From: Pseudomonas lundensis
Lineage (GTDB): Bacteria; Pseudomonadota; Gammaproteobacteria; Pseudomonadales; Pseudomonadaceae
Assembly (NCBI RefSeq): GCF_001042985.1
Contig: NZ_JYKY01000008.1
Location: forward strand, 62,001 to 126,000
Length of the DNA stretch: 64,000 nt
Direction: 5' to 3'
Positions 19,726-28,355 of the stretch are shown piece after piece; position 1 is the stretch's first letter; each line of letters starts with the position of its first letter. Made by a program: the position numbers and the translations under genes. The notes under the pieces are model-generated. The model did no database searches. It was not told the origin of the DNA and worked only from the letters and a program-made list of their open reading frames with translations.

Positions 19726-21303
19726 ATGATCAGTGCTGCTGCGACAAACCCACAGAATTGCCTGAATACGCTGGTCAATGAGGTGATAGCCGGTGCCACC
19801 CGGACACCGGCTGGCAAAGTAGCCGTACCGATCGCAGAAGCGCTCCCGATCAATCCGAATAAAAAGAAAGTCCTGTTTGTGACCTCCGAGCTGGCCGATC
19901 TGGTTAAAACCGGCGGTTTGGGGGATGTTTCAGCGGCGTTGCCACGCGCCATGCGCCACTTGCACGATGTCCGTGTGTTGATTCCGGGTTATCCGCAGGT
20001 GATGAACAGCGACAACCCGATCCACGTGATCGGCGAACTGGGCGGCCATGCCGCGCTGCCACCGTGCAAGATCGGGCGCATGGACCTTAAGGACGGGCTG
20101 GTGATCTACGTATTGATCTGCCCCGAGCTGTATGAGCGCGAAGGCACGCCCTACGGCGCCAACAATGGCTGCGACTGGCCCGACAACCACATCCGCTTTG
20201 CCCGGTTAGGGCTGGCGGCGGCCGATATCGCCGCCAATCTGGCGCAAATTCACTGGCAGCCCGACCTGGTGCATGCCCACGACTGGCCTGCAGGTCTGGC
20301 CCCGGCGTACATGCACTGGCGCGGCCAGCGCACGCCGACGCTGTTCACCATTCACAACCTCGCCTATCAGGGCGTGGTCAGCCTTGCTTGCTGCCCGGAA
20401 CTGGGCATCCCGTCCCACGCCCTGCAACAGGAAGGCATGGAGTTCTACGGCAAGTTGTCATTTCTCAAGGCGGGTATGGCCTATTCAAGCCACATCACCA
20501 CCGTAAGCGCCACCTACGCGCAAGAGATCACCACACCGGCCTTTGGCTGCGGGCTGGACGGCTTTTTGCACAGCAAGACCCAGCAAGGCCTGCTCAGCGG
20601 CATCCCGAATGGCATCGATGAAAGCTGGGAAGCCTCCAGCGACCCGCACCTGATAGCACCGTTCTCTCTCGGTGAATGGCAAGGCAAGGCCACCAACGCC
20701 GATCACGTGCGCAGCCTGTTTGGCCTGGCCCCGTCCAAAGGCCCGCTGTTTGCCGTGGTCTCGCGACTGGTGTACCAAAAAGGCCTGGACCTCACGCAAG
20801 GCGTGGCCGCCTACATCGTGGCCAACGGTGGGCAAATCGCACTCATTGGCCGTGGCGAGCCTGAAGAAGAGCAAGCCATGCGCGAGCTGGCCTTGCGCTT
20901 CCCCGGCCAGATCGGCGTGCGCATCGGCTTCAATGAAACCGACGCCCGACGCATGTTCGCTGGCAGTGACTTCCTGTTGATGCCTTCGCGCTATGAACCC
21001 TGCGGCCTGAGCCAAATGTACGCGCAACGCTATGGTTCATTGCCTGTGGCGCGCAACACCGGCGGGCTGGCCGACACCATTGAAGATGGCATCACCGGCT
21101 TTCTGTTTAACGAATCCACCGTGGACAGCTACGAGCAGGCATTAAGCCGCGCTTTCAAGGTTTTCGCCTTCCCCGACCTGCTGAACGCCATGCGCTGCCG
21201 CGCCATGTCGGCCCCCTTCAACTGGTGTCAGGCCGTGGAACCCTACGCCCATCTTTATGAACAACTGGTGGTCAAATCCCTGAGCAGAGCCGGCAAACCC
21301 TGA
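19726..21303 (+). CDS. glgA: Glycogen synthase
   Basis: GlgA is a GT5 glucosyltransferase that extends alpha-1,4-glucan from ADP-glucose (or another nucleotide sugar). It has 525 residues, about 45 longer than E. coli GlgA, because of an N-terminal extension before KKKVLFVTSE. The substrate loop KTGGLGD is at residues 61-67, and the C-terminal GT-B half has SRYEPCGLSQMYAQRYG and ARNTGGLADTIEDG. ATG 19726 follows CGGGAG. It heads an operon with treZ 16 bases downstream. No glgC is in the window, so its sugar donor is made elsewhere. In P. aeruginosa work this enzyme feeds the TreYZ route to trehalose. Confidence 0.93.
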   Translation: MISAAATNPQNCLNTLVNEVIAGATRTPAGKVAVPIAEALPINPNKKKVLFVTSELADLVKTGGLGDVSAALPRAMRHLHDVRVLIPGYPQVMNSDNPIHVIGELGGHAALPPCKIGRMDLKDGLVIYVLICPELYEREGTPYGANNGCDWPDNHIRFARLGLAAADIAANLAQIHWQPDLVHAHDWPAGLAPAYMHWRGQRTPTLFTIHNLAYQGVVSLACCPELGIPSHALQQEGMEFYGKLSFLKAGMAYSSHITTVSATYAQEITTPAFGCGLDGFLHSKTQQGLLSGIPNGIDESWEASSDPHLIAPFSLGEWQGKATNADHVRSLFGLAPSKGPLFAVVSRLVYQKGLDLTQGVAAYIVANGGQIALIGRGEPEEEQAMRELALRFPGQIGVRIGFNETDARRMFAGSDFLLMPSRYEPCGLSQMYAQRYGSLPVARNTGGLADTIEDGITGFLFNESTVDSYEQALSRAFKVFAFPDLLNAMRCRAMSAPFNWCQAVEPYAHLYEQLVVKSLSRAGKP

Positions 21304-21319
21304 CCTGAGGCGTGTACCG

Positions 21320-23131
21320 ATGCCTTTAAAAACCGTGGAACACGGCTCCCATGGTGCTCAGCGACTGGACGCGCATCACACGCGCTTCACTTTGTGGGCG
21401 CCCGATGCCTTTTACGTGAGCCTGGAGCTGCCCGACGGCCGCTCCCTGCCCCTCATTCCGCAAGCCGATGGCTGGTTTGCACTGGAAATCCCGTGCCCGG
21501 CCGGCACCCGTTATCGCTTCAACATTGACGGCGAACTCGAGGTGCCCGATCCGGCGTCACGGGCGCAGGACGGCGGGCTGGCAGGCTGGAGCGTGGTGGT
21601 CGACCCCCGGGACTATCACTGGCGCCATCCTCACTGGAAAGGCCGCCCGTGGCAGGAAGCGGTGATTTATGAGGTTCACGTCGGCGCCATGGGCGGCTAT
21701 GCCAATGTGGCCCGGCACCTGCCCCGGCTGGCTGAAATGGGGGTGACCGCCATCGAGTTGATGCCGCTGGCCCAATGTCAGGGCCAACGCAACTGGGGCT
21801 ATGACGGTGCCCTGCTGTATGCGCCCCACGACAGCTACGGCTCGCCGCAAGCCCTCAAGCAATTGATCGACGACGCCCATGGCCTGGGGTTGATGGTGAT
21901 GCTGGACGTGGTCTACAACCACTTCGGGCCGGAAGGTAATTACCTGTCGCGCTATGCCAGCCCCTTTTTTCGTAAAGACAGCCACACCCCGTGGGGCGCC
22001 GCGATCGATTACCAACGCCCGCCGGTGCGCGACTTCTTCATCGACAATGCCTTGATGTGGTTGTTGGAGTACCGCTTCGACGGTTTGCGCCTGGATGCCG
22101 TACACGCCATTGACGACCCGGCGTTCTTGCATCAGTTAGCCCATCAGGTACGGCGCCACACCGCGCCGGACCGCCATGTGTGGCTGACCCTGGAAAACGA
22201 GTTGAATCAGGCGGGCCTGCTGGAAAAATCCTTTGACGCGCAATGGAATGATGACGGCCATAACACCTTGCATGTGTTGCTGACCGGCGAAACAGACGCC
22301 TATTACGCGGAGTTCGCCGACAACCCGACGCAAAAACTGGCGCGCTGCCTGAGCCAGGGTTTTGTGTTCCAGGGCGAAGACAACCGACACGGGGTAGCGC
22401 GCGGTGAACCCAGCGGTCATCTGCCGCCCAGCGCGTTTGTGCTGTTCCTGCAGAACCACGATCAGATCGGTAATCGTGCAGCGGGCGAGCGTTTGCACCA
22501 TTTGTGTGCACCCCAGGCCTTGCAGGCTGCCACCGCCTTGCTGTTGTTGTCACCGATGATCCCCTTGTTCTTTATGGGGGATGAAAGCGCGGCGCCCGAG
22601 CCGTTTCTGTTTTTCACCGATTACAGCGGCGAACTGGCCGACGCCGTGCGTGAAGGTCGACGCAAGGAATTTGCCGAGTTCAGCACCTTCGCCTCGCCTG
22701 ACGCGCATTCGACGGTGGCCGACCCGAACGCCCCTGAAACCTTTGCCCGCTCGCGCCCGGATTTTCGGGTACCGGAGCGTGGTCCGCGCCGCGAGATGCT
22801 CACGCTGTACCAGCACCTGTTAGCACTGCGCCAGCAACAGATCGTGCCGCGCCTTGAAGGTTCGCAGGCCTTGGGCAGCAAAGTGCTGGCCGAAGGTGCC
22901 GTCACCGCCAGTTGGCGTCTGGGCGATGCCAGTGTGCTGCACATCACCGTGAACCTGAGCGGGCAGAGCGTGCCTTTTGTGGCGCCACTTGACCAACCGG
23001 TCCTGTTCCAGACCCCACCCGATATGACCCTCGACGTGCAACAGCATCAGCGGCTGGTGCCTTACAGCGCACTGGTCAGTCTGGTGCCGCCACCGACCCT
23101 TTCGCCCTTGATGGAGAGCGCCCATGAGTGA
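21320..23131 (+). CDS. treZ: Malto-oligosyltrehalose trehalohydrolase
   Basis: TreZ is a GH13 enzyme that releases trehalose from maltooligosyl-trehalose made by TreY. The 603-residue protein begins with a CBM48-like beta domain (RFTLWAPDAFYVSLELPDG), followed by the (beta/alpha)8 barrel. The nucleophile region is FDGLRLDAVHAI, the acid/base is in WLTLENELNQ and the third carboxylate in LFLQNHDQIGNRA. Its stop overlaps the malQ start by 8 bases. The arrangement glgA-treZ-malQ-treY is the usual Pseudomonas order. Confidence 0.92.
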   Translation: MPLKTVEHGSHGAQRLDAHHTRFTLWAPDAFYVSLELPDGRSLPLIPQADGWFALEIPCPAGTRYRFNIDGELEVPDPASRAQDGGLAGWSVVVDPRDYHWRHPHWKGRPWQEAVIYEVHVGAMGGYANVARHLPRLAEMGVTAIELMPLAQCQGQRNWGYDGALLYAPHDSYGSPQALKQLIDDAHGLGLMVMLDVVYNHFGPEGNYLSRYASPFFRKDSHTPWGAAIDYQRPPVRDFFIDNALMWLLEYRFDGLRLDAVHAIDDPAFLHQLAHQVRRHTAPDRHVWLTLENELNQAGLLEKSFDAQWNDDGHNTLHVLLTGETDAYYAEFADNPTQKLARCLSQGFVFQGEDNRHGVARGEPSGHLPPSAFVLFLQNHDQIGNRAAGERLHHLCAPQALQAATALLLLSPMIPLFFMGDESAAPEPFLFFTDYSGELADAVREGRRKEFAEFSTFASPDAHSTVADPNAPETFARSRPDFRVPERGPRREMLTLYQHLLALRQQQIVPRLEGSQALGSKVLAEGAVTASWRLGDASVLHITVNLSGQSVPFVAPLDQPVLFQTPPDMTLDVQQHQRLVPYSALVSLVPPPTLSPLMESAHE

Positions 23132-25214
23132 CGCGCAACTGGAAATACTGGCGAGCCGTGCCGGACTGGCCGTGGACTGGGTAGATGCCAACGGCACCCC
23201 GCAGCGGGTTTCACCCCCTGTGCTGCGGGCAGTGCTGGCCGGGTTGGGCTTGCCCGCCGACAGCGACGAAGCCATCGAAACCAGCCTGCTCAACCTGCAA
23301 CTGGAACAGCAAAACAAGCGCCTGCCGCCCCTGCTGACCGCCGACGTGGGCCGCAGCCTGGACCTGACACGCTACTTCCACCCGCACAGCCAATGCGTGG
23401 TTCACCTCGAAACCGGCGGCTCGCTGGATATTGAGCTGGACGCCGACGCCTACCTGCCGGGCATGATCCCGGTGGGCTATCACCGGGCGCAAATCGGGGA
23501 ACAACACTTCACGCTGGCCGTCGCCCCCGCACGCTGTTACAGCATCGCAGATGCGACGGACAGCGACACGCCACGCACTTGGGGCTTGAGCACGCAGCTG
23601 TACAGCCTGGCACGACCGGGCGACGGTGGACTGGGCGACACCCAGGCGCTGGAAACCTTCGCCAAGGCCGCCGGGGAACGGGGGGCCGACGCACTGGCCA
23701 TCAGCCCGATGCACGCCATGTTCAGTTGCGACCCCGACCGCTACAGCCCGTATTCACCCTCCAGCCGTTTGTTCCTCAACTATCTCTATGCCGCCCCGGC
23801 CAGCGTGCTGGGCGACAGCGTGGTGCAGCAGGCCATTGATGACAGCGGCCTACGCGAAGAATGGCAGCGCCTGGAACACCTGCCGCTGATCGACTGGCCC
23901 GCCGCCACACGTGCCCGGCAAACCTTGCTGCGCGCACTCTACGAAGACTTCGTGGTGGGCGAGCAGCCGCTGCGAGAGGATTTCAACGCCTTTTGCGACA
24001 GCGGCGGCGAATCACTGGAAAACCACTGCCGGTTCGAAGCCTTGCAGGTTCAGCGGCGCAGCGAGCAACTGAGCCAGGACTGGCGCGAGTGGCCCGAACA
24101 GTGGCGCGACCCCAACAGCCCTGCCCTGTTGCTGTTTGCTGAAGAACACCGCCACGACATCGGCTTTTACGCGTTTTGCCAATGGCTGGTCGCACGCTGC
24201 CTGGCAAAGACCCACAAAGCGGCGCGCGACAGCGGCATGGCCGTTGGCCTGATCGCTGACCTGGCCGTTGGGGCAGATGGCGCCGGCAGTCAGGCCTGGT
24301 GCCGACAGGACGAACTGCTGTCGCAACTCACCGTGGGCGCCCCGCCCGACCTGCTTAACCGCCAGGGTCAGGGCTGGGGCATTTCGGCATTCTCACCGGA
24401 CGGCCTCAAGCGCAACGGCTTTCGTGCGTTCATCGAAATGCTGCGGGCCAACTTCGCCCACGCGGGTGGCCTGCGCATCGACCACGTCATGGGCTTGCAA
24501 CGGCTGTGGGTGATTCCTCTGGGGGCAACCCCGGCAGACGGTGCCTATTTGTATTACCCGGTTGAAGACCTGCTGCGCCTGCTGGCCTTGGAGTCATTGC
24601 GCCATCGCGCGATTGTCCTCGGTGAAGACTTGGGTACGGTGCCTGAAGGCTTGCGCGACAAGCTCAGCGAACGCGCCATCCTCGGCATGCGCATCCTGTT
24701 GTTTGAACAAGATTACGGCGCCCGCTTCAGGCCAGTGCTGGAATGGCCGGACACGGCACTGGCCACCACCAGCACCCATGATCTGCCGACCCTCAATGGC
24801 TGGTGGCATGAACGGGACATCGACTGGAACGCACAACTGGGGCTGGTGGACGCCGACACCGAAGACCATTGGCGCGACAACCGTGCCCACGAGCGCAACG
24901 GTCTGCATCACGCGCTGAGCCTCGATCCGCAGAATTTTCAGGAAGAAGCCACCGGCGCCGATCAGGTGCTCAACGCCAGCGCGCGCTTTTTGGGCCACAC
25001 CCATGCGCCTCTGGTGTTGCTGCCTGTCGAGGATGCGCTGGGCGTGCTGGAGCAAGCCAACCTGCCGGGTACTGTGGGCACTCACCCCAACTGGCGACGA
25101 CGCCTGCCGGTCGAGTGTGCTGCCTTGCTCGACCTTCCCCAGGTCGCCCGCCGCCTTGAGCTGCTGGCCTGTGCGCGCCTGCAGGCGCAGGAGCGTGATG
25201 AATGCACACATTGA
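23124..25214 (+). CDS. malQ: 4-alpha-glucanotransferase (amylomaltase)
   Basis: MalQ (GH77) moves maltodextrin segments between alpha-1,4 chains, here probably producing chains of suitable length for TreY. The protein is 696 residues with an MalQ-type N-terminal region before the barrel (TWGLSTQLYSLARPGDGGLGD). Catalytic motifs are GGLRIDHVMGLQRLW (nucleophile Asp), VLGEDLGTVP (acid/base Glu) and TTSTHDLPTLNGWW (third Asp). It overlaps both neighbours, treZ by 8 and treY by 13 bases, indicating translational coupling. Confidence 0.93.
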   Translation: MSDAQLEILASRAGLAVDWVDANGTPQRVSPPVLRAVLAGLGLPADSDEAIETSLLNLQLEQQNKRLPPLLTADVGRSLDLTRYFHPHSQCVVHLETGGSLDIELDADAYLPGMIPVGYHRAQIGEQHFTLAVAPARCYSIADATDSDTPRTWGLSTQLYSLARPGDGGLGDTQALETFAKAAGERGADALAISPMHAMFSCDPDRYSPYSPSSRLFLNYLYAAPASVLGDSVVQQAIDDSGLREEWQRLEHLPLIDWPAATRARQTLLRALYEDFVVGEQPLREDFNAFCDSGGESLENHCRFEALQVQRRSEQLSQDWREWPEQWRDPNSPALLLFAEEHRHDIGFYAFCQWLVARCLAKTHKAARDSGMAVGLIADLAVGADGAGSQAWCRQDELLSQLTVGAPPDLLNRQGQGWGISAFSPDGLKRNGFRAFIEMLRANFAHAGGLRIDHVMGLQRLWVIPLGATPADGAYLYYPVEDLLRLLALESLRHRAIVLGEDLGTVPEGLRDKLSERAILGMRILLFEQDYGARFRPVLEWPDTALATTSTHDLPTLNGWWHERDIDWNAQLGLVDADTEDHWRDNRAHERNGLHHALSLDPQNFQEEATGADQVLNASARFLGHTHAPLVLLPVEDALGVLEQANLPGTVGTHPNWRRRLPVECAALLDLPQVARRLELLACARLQAQERDECTH

Positions 25215-27970
25215 GCACACCGATTCTGCGCGCCACCCAGCGCCTGCAATTTCACGCAGGTTTCACCCTGGACGATGCGCGCCTGCAGGTGCCGTACTTT
25301 GCGCGCATGGGCATCAGCCACCTCTACGCTTCACCGTTGCTGACGGCGCGGGACGGGTCGATGCACGGCTACGACGTGGTCGATCCGACCCGCGTCAGCC
25401 CGGCGCTCGGTGGTGAAGCCGCGCTGCGGCGGCTGGTGGCCGAGCTGCGCGCCCATGACATGGGGCTGATCCTCGATGTGGTGTCCAATCACATGGCGGT
25501 GGGCGGTGCTGACAACCCGTGGTGGCTGGACCTGCTGGCCTGGGGGCGCGCCAGCCCCTACGCGGAGTTTTTCGACATCCAGTGGCATTCCCCCGACCCC
25601 TTGCTCGAAGGGCAATTGCTGCTGCCCTTTTTGGGTAACGACTACGGCGCCACGTTAAAAGCCGGGGAACTGCCCTTGCGTTACGACGCGCAACAGGGCC
25701 GCTTCTACACCGAGCACGGCCATCACCACTTCCCGATTTGCCCGCTGGATTATGGCTTCTTGCTGCACATCAGCGGCCAGCCCGATCTGCAATTTCTTGG
25801 CGAACGATTTACCGCGCTGCACCCGCTGCCCCATCCACGGGAGCGCACGGCGCCGCTGCATGCGGAGCTGGCCGCGCTCAGTGCCCGACCTGAGGTGCTG
25901 GCCGCCATTGAACAGCAACTGACGTGTTTCGATGCGCGCCACCCCAGCGGCCTGGAACGCCTGCATGCCCTGCTCGAACGTCAGTCTTATCGGCTGGCCA
26001 GTTGGCGCACGGCTGCCGACGACATCAACTGGCGGCGGTTTTTCGATGTCAACGAACTGGCCGGGCTGCGGGTCGAGCGGCCCCGCGTGTTTGAGGCCAC
26101 CCATCAGAAGATCTTCGACCTGATCCGCGACGGGCTGGTGGACGGTTTGCGCATCGACCACGTGGACGGCCTGGCCGATCCCCGTGGCTACTGCCGCAAG
26201 TTAAGACGCCGCGTGGATGCCCTCGCACCCGACCGCCATTTGCCAATCTATGTCGAAAAAATCTTGGGAGCCGAAGAGTCCCTGCCCGATGACTGGCACG
26301 TTGACGGCACCACCGGCTACGAGTTCATGGACCAGGTCTCGCTGTTGCAACACGACCCCGCAGGCGCCGCGCCGCTGGCCAGCCTTTGGGCCGAGCACAG
26401 CGAGCGCCCCGGCGACTTTCGCGAGCAGGCGCTGCTGGCCCGGCAGCAGATCCTCAACGGTTCGCTGGCGGGCGATTGCGACCGCGTCGCCCTGGCCCTG
26501 CGTGACGTGGCCCGTGACGACCTGATGACCCGCGACCTGACGCTGGGCGCCATTACCCGTGCGTTGCAAGCGCTGGTGGTGCATTTCAGCGTGTACCGCA
26601 CCTACATCAACGCCGCCGGGCGTAGTGCGGCCGATGACGAGGTGTTTGGCCGCGCCATGGAGGGCGCCCGCCATGACCTGAGCGAAGCCGACTGGCCGGT
26701 GCTGGAGTCCTTGCAACGTTGGTTGGGGGGCGATAACTGGCGCACCCGGCCTTACGGGCGCTCGCGCAAATTGCTCAAGCGCGCCTGCGTGCGTTTTCAA
26801 CAACTCACCTCACCCACCGCTGCCAAGGCGGTGGAAGACACCGCGTTCTACCGCTATGGGGCGCTGCTCTCGCGTAACGATGTGGGCTTTGATGCCGAAC
26901 GCTTCAGCGCACCGGCGCAGGTCTTTCACCAGACCTGTGCCGAGCGCCTGCTGCACTTTCCCGACACTCTGTTGGCCACGGCCACCCACGACCACAAGCG
27001 CGGCGAAGACTGCCGCGCACGGCTGGCGGTGATCAGCGAAAAGAGCGCCGACTACGCCCGGTGCATCGCGCGCTGGCGCCCGATGGCCAGCACCCTGCGC
27101 GGCCACCGCGAAGGGCCATCGGCGGGCGATGAGTTGCTGCTCTACCAGATTCTGCTGTCGACCTGGCCACTGACACTATCACCCGATGACCCGCACGGCT
27201 TGGCGCACTACAACGAACGGGTGTGGCAATGGCAGCTCAAGGCCCTGCGCGAGGCCAAACTCGACACCCAATGGGCCGCGCCCAACGAGGCTTACGAACA
27301 AGCGGTTCAGGCCTTCATTGAACAGCTGCTATTACATCCCCAAGGCGCCGCCCTGCGCGCCGAGATTCATGCCTTCAGTGAACAGTTGGCTCCGGCTGGC
27401 GCCCTGAACAGCTTGGTGCAATGCGTGCTCAAACTGACCACGCCGGGCGTGCCGGACCTCTATCAAGGCACCGAGTTCTGGGACTTCAGCCTGGTCGACC
27501 CCGACAACCGCCGCCCCGTGGACTTCGCCTTGCGCCAGCAACAGCTGGACATCCACGCGCCTGCGCCTGCGCTGCTCGATGACTGGCGCAGCGGTGCGAT
27601 CAAACAGGCCGTGATCGCCCGCACCCTGGCCATGCGCGCTGAGCACCCGGTGTTGTTTGCACGTGGGCGTTATCAGCCGTTGCACGTGACCGGCCCCCAT
27701 GCCGATCGGGTGCTGGCGTTTGCGCGTGAGTGGCAGGGGCAATGGGTCGTGGTGGTGGCCCCTCGTTTGAGTGCCCCACTGCTGCAAAACAGCGCTTTGC
27801 CGTTGATTAATCCACGTGAATGGGCAGATACCCGCCTCGAATTACCGTTCGACGGAACTGAGCACAAATTAAATGGATTTTTTGCGCACCCCGTAGTCAC
27901 TAACAATAAGGCGATAAGGGTCAGCGACGCTCTCGGTTCGTTCCCCGTCAACCTCATGATCACCACTTGA
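25202..27970 (+). CDS. treY: Malto-oligosyltrehalose synthase
   Basis: TreY (GH13) isomerises the reducing-end alpha-1,4 bond of a linear glucan to the alpha,alpha-1,1 bond of trehalose; TreZ then cuts trehalose off. The protein is 922 residues. Motifs seen are GISHLYASPLLTARDGSMHGYD near the N terminus (TreY hallmark; two short segments joined), LRIDHVDGLADP (nucleophile), YVEKILGAEE (acid/base) and ATATHDHKRGED. The last stretch contains GVPDLYQGTEFWDFSLVDPDN split across the C-terminal domain start. It lies within the operon, 16 bases before the DUF2934 gene. Confidence 0.93.
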   Translation: MHTLSTPILRATQRLQFHAGFTLDDARLQVPYFARMGISHLYASPLLTARDGSMHGYDVVDPTRVSPALGGEAALRRLVAELRAHDMGLILDVVSNHMAVGGADNPWWLDLLAWGRASPYAEFFDIQWHSPDPLLEGQLLLPFLGNDYGATLKAGELPLRYDAQQGRFYTEHGHHHFPICPLDYGFLLHISGQPDLQFLGERFTALHPLPHPRERTAPLHAELAALSARPEVLAAIEQQLTCFDARHPSGLERLHALLERQSYRLASWRTAADDINWRRFFDVNELAGLRVERPRVFEATHQKIFDLIRDGLVDGLRIDHVDGLADPRGYCRKLRRRVDALAPDRHLPIYVEKILGAEESLPDDWHVDGTTGYEFMDQVSLLQHDPAGAAPLASLWAEHSERPGDFREQALLARQQILNGSLAGDCDRVALALRDVARDDLMTRDLTLGAITRALQALVVHFSVYRTYINAAGRSAADDEVFGRAMEGARHDLSEADWPVLESLQRWLGGDNWRTRPYGRSRKLLKRACVRFQQLTSPTAAKAVEDTAFYRYGALLSRNDVGFDAERFSAPAQVFHQTCAERLLHFPDTLLATATHDHKRGEDCRARLAVISEKSADYARCIARWRPMASTLRGHREGPSAGDELLLYQILLSTWPLTLSPDDPHGLAHYNERVWQWQLKALREAKLDTQWAAPNEAYEQAVQAFIEQLLLHPQGAALRAEIHAFSEQLAPAGALNSLVQCVLKLTTPGVPDLYQGTEFWDFSLVDPDNRRPVDFALRQQQLDIHAPAPALLDDWRSGAIKQAVIARTLAMRAEHPVLFARGRYQPLHVTGPHADRVLAFAREWQGQWVVVVAPRLSAPLLQNSALPLINPREWADTRLELPFDGTEHKLNGFFAHPVVTNNKAIRVSDALGSFPVNLMITT

Positions 27971-27986
27971 TTCCAGGAGCTTTGCG

Positions 27987-28235
27987 ATGAATAACGACGA
28001 TAAACGCATTCGTGAATTTGCCTACCAGATCTGGGAATCCGAAGGCAAACCCGAAGGTCAGGAAGCACGTCACTGGGAAATGGCCGTTACGCTGGCCCAG
28101 GCCGAAGCGCTGACCCCCAAAAAGGCCGCCGCCAGCAAAGCCAAGTCCAAGGCCGCACCGGCCGCCAGTGTGAAACCGGCGGCCAAAGCGCCCGCGGCGA
28201 AAAAACCGCGCGCACCGCGCAAACCCGCCTCTTGA
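27987..28235 (+). CDS. Small DUF2934 protein with Lys/Ala-rich tail
   Basis: This is an 82-residue protein with a CAGGAG ribosome site. The first 40 residues (IREFAYQIWESEGKPEGQ, then HWEMA) form the DUF2934 helix pair. The tail is an Ala/Lys/Pro low-complexity stretch, basic and histone H1-like. DUF2934 genes are regularly found in Pseudomonas glucan clusters between treY and glgX, but no function is established. A nucleic-acid- or glucan-associated basic protein are both possible readings. Confidence 0.8.
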   Translation: MNNDDKRIREFAYQIWESEGKPEGQEARHWEMAVTLAQAEALTPKKAAASKAKSKAAPAASVKPAAKAPAAKKPRAPRKPAS

Positions 28236-28355
28236 CTGCCCGGTGCGCCACGCCCTGACGCACCGCACCGCACCCCGTTTTTAACAGGACCGTAATGCCT
28301 GACGGCCGTGCTTTGCCTGCCGTTTGTGAAGCCCTCGATACAGCCAGGAGTCACC